64,000 bases of DNA from Straminergon stramineum (taxonomy: Eukaryota; Streptophyta; Bryopsida; Hypnales; Calliergonaceae): NCBI GenBank assembly GCA_963920665.1, contig OY987268.1, forward strand, positions 8,868,501-8,932,500, given 5' to 3'. Every line of letters begins with the position of its first letter. The stretch's first letter is position 1. Under the pieces are notes generated by a model. It ran no database searches, was not told the origin of the DNA, and was given only the letters and a program-made list of their open reading frames with translations. Of the stretch, positions 1-14,076 are shown in pieces. Made by a program: the position numbers and the translations under genes.

Positions 1-3000
1 GCAATTTCCAAATCCAAGCATCTATATTTTCTACAATCAATACCATGCATTGTAGGTAGACTAATATATTCTTTCCTTCAATTATCATTTGAAAAATAAA
101 GTACATTCTAAAAAAAAGAATCATAAATAAGTCCAAATGAAAAATAAATTCAAAATAGTTTGGTTCATTAGCAACCAATCAGTGTTCACAAGAGAGTGTG
201 CTTATGTTTTATCAAAAATTGGTAAGCCTTAAGGATTTAAGCTTTGAGAATATTAAGAGAAACAATTTTTGAAGTTTTTGAAGTACAGTTTTGAAGTACC
301 TTGTAAAATATGTACCACATATAGGATTGTTAAATTTGTTACTAAATATTTCTTAACACTATTTTACGAAAGAAATAACCAAAAAATTGAACTTTATTGA
401 TAATCATTTGTGTTCCAAATTAATAATTAAACTCTTATGAAATGAGTTTATATTGATAAACATAACTCTAGTATTTGACTTCATCTATACTAGAGGAAAA
501 GAAGAGGCCAAAAATTCATTTCAATGTTTACAACAATTTCTAAGGCTAAGTTTCTTTCATTCTTATGAAAATAATGAAGGATGATTGTTTTTCTAAAATT
601 AATTTTGTGAAGATTATTCACCACAACTCATTTGGGCTTTGCTTCTCTTTGTGATACAAATAACAATCCAATCCACGTTTCAATCTTTTATTATTGAAAA
701 TATTAGAGATATGGTTCAAAGAGATGATGATTGTTTTTTCCTATATTTTGTAGATTGGGGTGATTGCAAGAAAGATCGGCCCTATTTTGCGTCACAATTG
801 GAGTGATGGAGTTGTCATCGGCCATAACTTTTGGAGTATGAAGCCCATGTACTTGAAATTTTTATTGAAGATGACTAACTTGGTGCTTATGAGATTCTTT
901 ATTTTTCAGAAATTTTCAAAAAACTTTTTATAATTAAATTTCAATTTTGCTAATTTGTCACACTTTGGGGTTTACAAGTTTTTAGTATTGTGGAGTATCC
1001 AAAATTAATGATGTAGACTTGAAAATTCTATGGGCTATTTCCATACTAGATAGGCATGTGCCTACCAAAGGGCACTTAAAAAAATTATTTTTTTGTCTTC
1101 CACATGCATGCAAATAGGGGTCCCTTGTATGCATGAGTGTGAACATTGAAGATGGTTTCTCTTTCATTTTTTTGGTGAAATATTTTTATTATGAAATCCT
1201 CCCCAATTGACAATTTTTAGTTTCTTTGAAAATTCTTTTCCCTATTTTTTACAAATTAAAATGTCAAAGTGCCTATTTCCTATAAAAATTGTGTCACTCT
1301 ATTTTGTGAATAACTTTTGACCCACATTTTTCTTATTCCTCAAATCTTGGTGATATGATATTTCTATTGCTATACTAATTATCCATATTTTATTTTATTT
1401 TTAAATATTTTTTTCCAACACATCACAATACAACGGGCAAAAAGCCAAACACTACAAAAAACGGTTAGTCTTTCTTGCAATGACCCATCGTCACACAAAT
1501 ATTAGAGACTTTAATGAATAGTCATTGTTGTTGGCTTGGGGAACATAATGAACCTCATATTGTTGAGGTGTTTTTACATATGGGCTCCCATTAAGGAGAT
1601 GATGAAAATGGACGTCTCTAGATAGATACAAAACATGTTTTATTTGGTGGCAGAAACTATCATAAAGAGCCCATAGGAAGATTTGTGAGGGCGTTTGCTT
1701 ACTCTAACATTGTTTTTTTCTACATGACTTTTTCATTCACTTCCATGTCTTGGGCCGTGGATTTAGTTGTGACTTCACATTTTGAGTTTCATTTCATGTC
1801 TATGATTGTATTTATTTTATCTAATAAACCTTTTATTTGTCAATACAAAAAAGATTACATATTTAGTTATAGATTGAAAATATTGCTTGAACAAATTCAA
1901 ACCAAAAGATCATCATTAGAAATAAAATATTGCAATTGTGGGTGATATTGGTGAAGGGACACACAAATTACAAGAAGTTATAGTCATGATTGCACTTGTC
2001 TGGCTTCATTTATGGCTATAGATCTTATATCCATTAGATGAGATTGAGGTGCTAAGCAAGAGTGTGAGTTTCTTGGAATTTATGATGTTAAGTAGAGAGA
2101 ATTTGCCTCAGAAAATCACAAGGATCTTGGTTGTGATCGAAAATGATTCAAGAACAAAAGAAAATATATTCAAGTACAAATTTTTAGTCTTGAATGTCAA
2201 ATCTTTTGTACTTTTGTAGAACTGCTCTCGGTTGGCCTATCTTGTTTTGTCTCTATGGTGGTTCACTATCAAGGTAGGAATAAGAAACCATGGGATATGC
2301 GATGGATAAATTGAGAGCATACCACGAGATACCATCTATGAATATGGCTCCTATACTTTCAAATTCATGATTTGTTGGTCATGAATCCAGCCTCAACATG
2401 AGGACAAAGAAAGTCTTGACTATATGGGCGAAGAGCCCTACTTTGTTGCCACGATACAAAGTGACGTTAAACAATGGTATAATCCACACCGCCCTCAACA
2501 ACAAAGTTTATAAAGAAAATAAATCAATGGGCGCTTGTATTAATTCAAGGTCAATTAGTAATGTAAAGGATACGAGGTCTTTTGTTTTGAAAATAGTCAT
2601 GGTATCTATCTTGTAAAAAAATAATATATAATTTGTGTTATATAATACATAATTGAAATTTAAAAAACAAGAAGGTGAATTGAATTTACATTTCTTGCAA
2701 TGATATTGCCACAAATGGATTCAATAGTTTTCAATTCCATAGTAGAGTGATTAGAAGTTTATTTATTCATTTGATCTTATATTTTTTTCTTAGTTCTTAC
2801 ACAATATTGTTTAAGAGAATGAAAATGACATTTTTACATTCCATTCAACAGCCATCATGCCCACTCCCTTTCCTTCATGCACCTGCTCATCACAATGACA
2901 ATGAGCCTCTATGTGTCCTCTTAGCTATTAATGGGTGTGGAATATTCCACACCATCTACTTTATAGCCAAGCAATGACAATGCATGGTGCTAAATGTTAA

Positions 3001-3597
3001 GGAATAGTAATTTTTCCTATAGATTCTCATTTCAATTTTGTAGTTTAATAAAAAAATACCTTGAGTCTCTATAGTGCAATTTTTTGAGCCAATGTAAATT
3101 GAAGTCTACTAAATCTGTTGAGGAATTTGCAAAATTCTCTTTTTTTTAGTCAAAGGTTATAATCAAATTTGTGTGGTTAAAATTACTAGAAATTTTGCCA
3201 CACAATTTCCTATTAGTTTGTGAGATCATGCAATTGAATTCCCAAATTTACCCTTTTTACCCTCAATTTTATCCTTTGCACTAAGAATGGTAGTTTTCGT
3301 GTGATTTTTGGTGAATTATAGTCATCAACCTATTAGGCTTAATCCCACATCTTATTAGGCCTATAGCAACTTCAAAATACATGTTTTCTAAGCAAGGCAA
3401 AATTCTTCATTGAAATTTATTTTTTAACAAATAAAATTGTAGAAGCTTTAGTTACCTTCTTCAAACACATCCTCTCAAAAGTTTAGAGTGAATATCCCTA
3501 CCCATTGCAAGATTAATGCGCTTAAACCACAAAAAACAAGTTTTTCTATCTTTTCTAAAGTAGAAGTTTTGGTCTTTCAACATTTTAAAAATAACAC
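1..3597. other. AT-rich intergenic DNA, no gene recognised
   Basis: No open frame here has codon structure, splice sites or a recognisable protein. The DNA is very AT-rich and poor in CpG, like old methylated, decayed repeats. The stretch around 765-1150 begins with a phrase (gtgattgcaagaaa, then a 'cataactttt' phrase) that recurs near 32336-32460, so it may be an unclassified repeat family. Nothing else can be supported. Confidence 0.6.
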
Positions 3598-3896
3598 CAT
3601 TAGATGGGATTCAGCTGCCTTGGAAGTCCATTTTAGGCCAGTTCCCTAGGCTAGGAACTAGCCAGGGTTGGCCAGAATTTAAAACTATCAAAAAATGAAA
3701 AAAATGATGAAAAAATGAAATAAATAAATAAAAAATATGAAAAAAAATATGAAAAAAATATTTTTTTATCAATATCTGATGTAGCCGTCGCTTGACCACG
3801 TCAACGAGCTCTTGTGGCCGAGTTCCCATAGTCCCAAAACTTGTGGGAATTTGTGGGAACTTGCAGTCTTCTGCAAGAGCTCATTCTCTTCTAATG
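3598..3896. mobile_element. MITE, CATTAGA family, copy 1
   Basis: A 299-bp non-coding element. The left end reads CATTAGATGGGATT and the right end, reverse-complemented, reads CATTAGAAGAGAAT. The interior has a subterminal GTTCCC/GGGAAC-like pair (ccagttccctaggctagg near the left, gagttcccatag near the right) and an A-rich middle. Two related copies lie at 18030-18294 and 18808-19084. There is no coding capacity and the superfamily is not determined. No convincing target-site duplication is visible at this copy. Confidence 0.75.
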
Positions 3897-3925
3897 ATAT
3901 GTCTTGTAACTTGTGTGCGTTTTAA

Positions 3926-5521
3926 TCCCTAAATGCCCAAGGCCTTTTTTCAATTTCTAAAAATTTGCTCTAAATTGAATAAAAAACCAACATTTTTATA
4001 AACTCTATCAATTTTTTTTGAAATGTAACCATAAAAACTCAAACTAGATATGTTAGAGATCACTTAGAAAAAGATAGCACAACAATATCACTTATGGATT
4101 GAAAGATAATAATGTTTGATCATGAGAATATTAAAACTGCAAAAGTGACTTCAAGTCTTTTGATCCTCTTTTTACATGTCAAATCTAAAAAGTTGGTCAC
4201 CGAAAAAATATGAGGTTAAAGGGCCTAACATGCATAACCCCAATCAATTTATTGTTTTTCAAAATCTACTATACAATTTTTTTGACCCCTAAATGTATTT
4301 GACTATGTTTTCACCAAAAATGCTCCAAAACTGCCATTTCTAGTACAAGTACCAAATTTTAGAAAAAATACATTTTTGGACAAATGTAACCATAGGATCT
4401 TGTAGTATGCTGGGTTGAGAAGATGTAGAAAAAATTTCAGAAATTTTCACCATGTAGATTGCAAGATATTAGCGTTAAAATTGACAAAAAGCCTTTTTTG
4501 GGCCCTGCCAAAACCTCGGCAGCTGCATTTCACAAGGTCAAATCATTATGAAAAAATGTCTGAAATGGTTGTAACTCTTTGGATTCATTCTTCAAGTCAA
4601 GTTTTCTACATTCTTGAAATTTTTTAGATTATTTGGAATTTTACAACATATAGGAAAAAATTAGTAAGTAGAAAGAAGTAGAGAATGATCCAAAATACTA
4701 AATTGTTATCAATTTATTTATAGAATTGAAAAATGCCAATCCCAATGGTTGTAATGTTGTAATGAACAATTTGCACCTCAAGTTTTTATTTTTTTCCAAA
4801 AATATTGAAAATTGAGTTAAATAAAGGTCTTCAAAGTTTATTTTAGAGTGGAGATTCCATAACTACCTAAAAACTACCTATAACTAAAACTTTTCATAAC
4901 TTTCATCTCATGAATCAAAATGGAATGATTCAAAGCTTTCCATGCACATATAAATCTAGAAAACCAATTTCAAAATTTTTATTTAAAAAAAAGTGATTTT
5001 TAAAGAAGTTTTTTTTGCTACCTGAGCTGCTCGCCGAGCAATGAAAACTACATATTATACAATAACTTTTCAACCATGTATTCAGATGTTATGAAAATTG
5101 TTGGACCTTAAAGTTACTCCTCGGGCACATGTTTTGTGAAAATTTCAAAGAAAAAAAAGAAAAATTCTATCTGTAGTGAGCTGCCCCAAATTGCTATGTT
5201 GCCAAAAAATGCCATTTGGTCCTTTAGGGGTTAAATGAATTTCTAATGTGTTTTTTCCTCCAAGATCTAGTGTATCTGAGACTCATTTCCAAGAGCCCTT
5301 AACACTATGAAAAGTCAAGATTGCAATGGGCATTCTTGCACAAAATCTTGAATAGAAAAATCATAATCAATCATTTTCAAGATTGGATTTTTGATGCTTA
5401 AACTAGACTTCATAAAGAAGTTTTCAAAAATACAAACGACTAATAATAGCAACTGGATCAGGTTTTATTTAACTTCAAAGTTTTGCAAACACCAGATTTG
5501 GGTGCTTTGGGCATTTAGGGG
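3926..5521. mobile_element. TTAA-flanked piggyBac-like MITE (outer element, interrupted)
   Basis: The element is flanked by TTAA on both sides (3922-3925 and 5522-5525). It starts TCCCTAAATGCCCAAGG and ends GGGCATTTAGGGG, so the termini are inverted repeats of about 13-17 bp. TTAA duplication together with a CCC start is the hallmark of the piggyBac superfamily. The outer element without its insert is about 650 bp and matches 40883-41530 along its length. It is non-coding and is split by a second element at 4286-5230. Confidence 0.8.
4286..5230. mobile_element. TTAA-flanked MITE nested inside the previous one
   Basis: This 945-bp element starts CCCCTAAATGTATTTGAC and ends GGTCCTTTAGGGG. It is flanked by TTGA (4282-4285) and TTAA (5231-5234). 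It matches the element at 20879-21803 in reverse orientation. The homologous outer element at 40883-41530 lacks it and shows the empty site TTGA at 41240-41243, which supports a true insertion with a 4-bp duplication. It contains no reading frame that looks like a transposase. Confidence 0.8.
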
Positions 5522-5525
5522 TTAA

Positions 5526-7645
5526 TCAATATGTTGGAAAATGGGTTACAAATTTTGCCACATCCTGCTCATGGTCTGTAGTGATCGGCTATGGGTGGTG
5601 CGACCATAACAAAAACAGTCATGTAGCGGACACTTCTAGTCCTGAGTGTCGTTTCAGTGTTAAGGTGCCCGTTTTTAGGCGTGGTTACCTTGTATGAACT
5701 TCACGTTGCAACAAAAACAGTAGAATGGTAACAAGATTTCGTCGTGTAATCTCCGGGGGAGCTTGTCATACCGTAGTCAAACCTGATATTTACGTAATCA
5801 AGCCAGACATCCAGTAAATGTGAGTTATTACTACCTATAGCAATATCACATGAAAATTGATATTGGTTTTGTACTGCTTCAGCTTGGTATTGGTATTGGT
5901 ATTAGTTTCAACTTGATGTGCTTCATGTCGTGTGTCGTGTGCCTCTCTCAATTTCATCTGCGCATTCGGTGAAAGCTCCGTATATGCGAGCGATCTCGGA
6001 TGCACTTTTCATATTCGTGCTCCAAGGTGTTACATTATTGTGCCTTTCCAACTGTTGTTTTAACAATTTGCAGATCCACAGTTATGAGCATCCGCTCAAA
6101 ATGATGACAACCTCAATACTTGTAATACATCCTCTTTTGTGCTTGTCAAGTTTCTGCGTATAGTAAATTGGTCTTCCTGTAGTTGCATCTCAGATTTGAT
6201 TTCTCTACTCGCTCTTGAAAATTTGATCCTCCCCCTCCCTTGGTTGGACTTCCGGGCTAACTGTTTTGCCTACTGCTAAGGTTAGAGCTGGGCTTTTGAT
6301 TTCACAGCTTGTTCTTCCAAAATTCCCCTGAACCTAGCTAACCGGCGAAATCTGTTATGAATCAGACACTTCCAAGAGCTCTATGTAAGAGTACGTACCT
6401 CCAAACAAAAGAACTATGAAATAGCAACAATTCCAGAAGAAAAGCCCACAAGATTCATGTACAGTACGCGCACCACAGCAGAGATGCAAAATCTCATCAA
6501 GCATTGGAGAAACGAAGAAACTAGGACTTGTCAGCGAGCAGTACCTCGAGAAGGGTTCTCAAGGTGAACGTAAGTTAACTGAATCGATGATAGCATTTTC
6601 GGGGAAGAGCAGGATAGAGGCATAGGCGTTTTGGTCCTGTTAACTTAGCAAATTCCGTCCACGCGACGGGCAGGACCCTGACAACACAAGAAGCATATTC
6701 CTTGTCTTGTCTAAGCTCAGAAGTCTTCACTACATCCATGCGCATTTGAAAGATTCTCCCAATTCTTCCAAATTTTAGAGTGTTAGAATGATAAATTGTT
6801 ATCAATGCCCAAGGCCCTGCTGGGTTTGCTGGATTTACAAACGACAGGCGGAAGCTTTTCAAACAGAATTGTACACACGAGAACTTTCGGAATATGAAGA
6901 TATTTCACGTCAGGAGAAGTTGCACTTAAAGAGTGGGAAATCACAGAGGGTTGAGTTTCTGCAGTTTCACCTCAACACTCATCCGTTTAGAAGTTACGAA
7001 TCCTTTCTGTTAGTGATCTTCCACCTCCCTCAGTTCGTTCCAGCACTTCAGAGTAAAACTCAACCTTCACACTGGTCAGCACCTCGCGTGTTTCAGATCT
7101 GCGTCATCAGCCTGGAAGTTTATCGACGTTCTATAAAAAGATTATCATATAAGTATATCATGCATAAACATAAATTCGAGGCATAGGACATGTTATTCTG
7201 TTGTCGTCGATCCGATCGATAATGATGGAAGATGTTTCGAAGGTAGTTAGATCTGGGCACTGGGCACCTGATATTCAGGCACGACCATCTTGGGAAGACA
7301 ACTTTCTCAAAAGTTTTTTTTTAAGTGATCACACGTCAAAAAACCCGGTATCGATACAAACATGTAAATTCAAACCGTTCCTCTAAAACCTCAAATCATG
7401 AAGTAATTCCTTGAAAGCGCTATGCACAGAATACATTGATATAGGATAGATCAAGACAAACCCGCTAAGCTTCTCACCCAGACATAGTATATCAACAACA
7501 CATTGTGTTCTACCTGCTAGTTGCCTCAAATTCTCATGCAACACAACATAAAACTGTTCCTTGCAGAAACTAGCAACCTTTACAGATACATTGTCAACGA
7601 ATACAGTTTGATTTTATATCCAATCTGAAAAAGACTAGACTAAAG
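5526..7645. other. Intergenic DNA of normal GC, including the psaE 3'UTR
   Basis: The composition changes sharply from AT-rich to mixed, with many CpGs. The right-hand 200-400 bp should be the psaE 3'UTR, since the gene runs leftward and stops at 7646. A phrase read on the minus strand near 7585 (TGTAAAGG) could serve as a plant upstream poly(A) element. Open frames of 95-132 codons at 6575-6862 (minus) and 6788-7186 (plus) overlap each other and resemble no family I know, so I do not call them genes. Confidence 0.5.
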
Positions 7646-8965
7646 TCATTCAAGCTCGTCAATGGCGTAGTTGTTGGTGGAGATTCCGGCGTAGTTGACC
7701 TTGTCGAATCTCACAACGACAGGGTACCTGACTCCTGGACCCTGCAATCGACAAACAAAAAATAAGAATACAGAATCATCTAACAATTTAAAAAACAAAA
7801 TGACTACATTTACCAAACTCTAAAAAATTTCAATTATTTCTGAACAGGGAGACACAGACAGACAGCGTACATATAACAAACGCAATTAATGTGATGGTAA
7901 CTACTGCAGCTATCATATAAACGAGTTGAAATTCCATGAAACAAAAATGCTAATGCATCCGCACTAATTACAACCAACCTCAACCCCCAATAGAAAACCA
8001 CTGCTCACCAAATTGAAACAACCCCGAAAAACAGAGTAACCGAACAAAAATCAACAAACCACACGCCACCGTATAACAACGACAAGTGCAATTTAAGCCG
8101 TTGAAGTCATCAAACCACAGCAATCATACCATCAACTGAACATCTGTAGAGAAAAAAAACGACTAGCATCTTCAGAATTTTCATCTAACTTGATCTAGAA
8201 ATCAAAATCTCTCGATGAAACACTACAAACCACATCCAAAAACAGATAACGAATATTAAAGAAGTGCGAAAAAATAGAGCAAGAGCTTCTATGCATCCAT
8301 TGTACACATGTGGACATGCAAAAAGGAAAGCATGCTAGTGACATCTACATAAATTACATTTAAATCAACTCTTCCTCGATATCCAAATCGATCCTCATTG
8401 AAACACAGGCAAACAAAAAATTCGAAAATTCGAAAAACGGAGCTCCTACTCAACCATTGCACACTTGCGGTTATGCAGAGAGAGAACATGATAGTGACAC
8501 CTACATAAATTACATTTAAATCCGCTCTCAATGGATATCCAAATCTCTCCTCATTTCAACAGACACACAAAAATTTCAAGAAATCGAAAAAAACGAGTTC
8601 CTCCGCAGCCATTGTACACACATGGATTAGGAATTTCAGGAGAAAATTTGAGAGGACGTTACCTGGTCGACGGCGACGACCTTGCCGGTGTCGAGGTACC
8701 AGTACGACTCCTTTCTCAAGATCTTGACGGTGCTGCCCCTCTTCGGTCCAATCGGCTCGGGCTTGGCTGGCGCTTCCTTAGGAGGTGCAGCGGGCGCGGG
8801 CGCGGGGGGCTCCTCGGCCCTGACAACAAGCCTTCCGGCGGCGCTCCTTCCAGCAGTCATGCTCACGGGCCTACATTGCACGCGCGTGGAGAACAGGGAC
8901 GAGCTCTTGGCTCCCGTCACGGCAACGGTGCTGCTGCACACCAGGGACACGGATGCGGTCGCCAT
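7646..8965 (-). CDS. psaE: Photosystem I reaction centre subunit IV (PsaE), chloroplast precursor
   Basis: This nuclear gene encodes the small stromal PSI subunit that helps dock ferredoxin and supports cyclic electron flow. There are two exons on the minus strand, 8965-8663 and 7741-7646, joined with GT at 8662 and AG at 7742 in phase 0, giving 132 aa. Residues 1-50 are a Ser/Val/Thr-rich transit peptide ending near VVRA. A Pro/Ala-rich linker ([16 protein letters not shown]) typical of plant PsaE follows. The SH3-like core begins at [15 protein letters not shown] and ends in [18 protein letters not shown] chose the ATG at 8965 (MATASV) over an in-frame upstream ATG (MCCKLA) because it gives a normal transit peptide. 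The 921-bp intron is long for this locus and carries a tandem repeat. The neighbour on the right, adenylosuccinate lyase, is divergent. Confidence 0.96.
8190..8630. repeat. Tandem repeat of about 156 bp inside the psaE intron
   Basis: The phrase ccattg(t/c)acac recurs at 8297, 8454 and 8609, giving periods of 157 and 155 bp. Between these points the units share acctacataaattacattt and a 'ttcgaaaa/ atcgaaaa' segment. The end of a further, more diverged unit can be seen at about 8190-8296. The units differ by substitutions and small indels, so the array is not recent. Confidence 0.8.
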
Positions 8966-9109
8966 CGCTAATTTGCAGCACAACAGAGGGAAGCGATCGA
9001 AGCTTCAACGCAGCAAGGAAAGGCAAACAAACTACACTGAAGATTGGGGTGCCAGTACTGGGAGAGGGCTATGGCCAGGGAGACTTAACCAAACCCACGG
9101 AGAGAGTGT

Positions 9110-9240
9110 GGCGACCATGGGTGCCTTATCTAGGCGCGGTTGAAACGGGGCGTTCTATTGGATGGGAGTTGGATAGCCCCCGCCCCTCCCACCGGGGATA
9201 GGGAACAGCGTGGGAACGCGTTTCCACATCACGGCTCCGC
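9110..9240 (-). promoter_or_regulatory. Putative psaE promoter with I-box and CCAAT motifs
   Basis: Upstream of psaE, read on the minus strand, there is GATAAGG (plus 9124-9130), a core like the I-box of light-regulated plant genes, and CCAAT (plus 9157-9161). A GC-rich run sits next to them. I see no clear TATA box, which is common for photosystem nuclear genes. The motifs are short, so assignment rests on position. Confidence 0.4.
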
Positions 9241-9690
9241 CAATAAGCACATGATATAGAACGCATGGAGAACGCAATGAGAACTCAAGGGAACAAGATG
9301 AGAACATCAGAAAGAACAATTACTGTGGGATCAAAAATACTGTGCCTCAAATTACCGTGCTGGGAGTGGCAAACTCTTCAAATCGTACAAGATATCTTCA
9401 TATTTTTCGAATATTCTTACATGAGAGTAGATTTTTTCGCCGTAGAAAGTTACTTCTTCGGCAAGAGTAATTGCTAGCTTTGGTGAAGTCTTGTTTATGA
9501 TCCATTTGTGTTTTATTTTTCTGTTCCTTTTCTGTTCCCTTTTGTTCCCATGCTGTTCTTTGAGTTCTCTCCTAATATTCTTTTTGTGTTCTCTGTGTTC
9601 GCTTCTGTTGAGAGAAGCTTTGCCTTTATGTTCCTCTGTGTTCCCTTTCGTTCCCTTGTGGTTCCCTCGGCGATCTCTGCAGTGGTTCCC
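9191..9690. repeat. GGGAAC/GAGAAC cluster facing a GTTCCC/GTTCTC cluster
   Basis: From about 9195 to 9320 the plus strand repeats GGGAAC or GAGAAC at irregular spacing. From about 9520 to 9680 it repeats GTTCC or GTTCT more than ten times, in a pyrimidine-rich run. The two clusters are complementary in type and lie on both sides of the likely ADSL transcription start, in the shared psaE/ADSL intergenic region. The right cluster probably forms a CT-rich 5'UTR leader. Confidence 0.55.
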
Positions 9691-9928
9691 TGTTTCGATG
9701 GAGAAGCTGTTCGATTCTTCTCTACTAAGGCAGTGGATTCGAAGTTATCGATTGTAAGGCTCGAAGGAATTTGCGAAGTGCCACGCGATTCTCTGTTTCA
9801 TGGTTTCATTTTCGAACTGTTGATTTTGTTTTCTGAGTTTCTTGAGATTATGTTAATTTCCGGCATTTCGGAAATTGCTGTTTGATGTGGAATTTGGCAT
9901 TCTGAAAGCTCCGCCGTCGTTTTACCAG

Positions 9929-10378
9929 GTATGTTTGCTTGTTGTTTTTCCTTAACTCGAGGTTGTGCCTTTCAAGCGATTGAATTTTACTTGAAGTGAG
10001 AGAGCGCGAGATTACGATACCGTCCTCTCTTGCTATTTGTAATGTGGAATTCGGCGTTCTGTTTCTAGATATGTTTACTTTTTAGGGATAAATGTAGAAT
10101 TGGGAAACCTCAATCAAGATGTTAGTCAGACTTTTTTCCATGTGGCGTATTTGTAGCGATAATTAAAAAAAAGAATCACTTGAACAGAGGACGTGAGATT
10201 ATGACTTTGCCCTCCATTTGGAGAAGTTGCTGCAGAATTCGGCAATTTGCGAGTTTTGTGCTCTTTAGGTGTTGCTTTTGAATCGATTTGTGGAGTGAGA
10301 GCGGCGAGTGACAGTGTTCTTTAACTTTAAGTCGACTGTACCTTAAACCCTAAACCCCCAATGTTTTTTTCTTTTCAG
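9929..10378 (+). other. Intron in the ADSL 5'UTR, with telo-box near its 3' end
   Basis: The donor is CAG|GTATGT at 9929 and the acceptor TTTTCAG|T at 10378, only 27 bp before the ATG. The 450-bp interval is T-rich as plant introns are. AAACCCTAA, the plant telo-box found in 5' regions of many growth-related genes, is at 10345-10353. The upstream non-coding exon would end at 9928. Its start is not visible. Confidence 0.6.
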
Positions 10379-10405
10379 TAGGGCTTATTGTGGAAAGTCG
10401 CCGTG

Positions 10406-14076
<3,671 letters not shown>

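Noticed and set aside
6575..7186. Overlapping frames of 95 (minus) and 132 (plus) codons between the transposons and psaE
   Set aside because: They overlap on opposite strands and have no family resemblance, splice context or plausible start environment. They could be 3' flanking DNA.
8531..9201. Plus-strand open frames of 146, 153 and 82 codons over psaE exon 1 and its upstream region
   Set aside because: They are the antisense of the GC-rich psaE transit-peptide exon and leader. The minus strand encodes a recognised protein with correct splicing.
10345..10358. Telomere-like aaaccctaaacccc
   Set aside because: As an interstitial telomere it is too short. It is better read as a telo-box in a 5'UTR intron.
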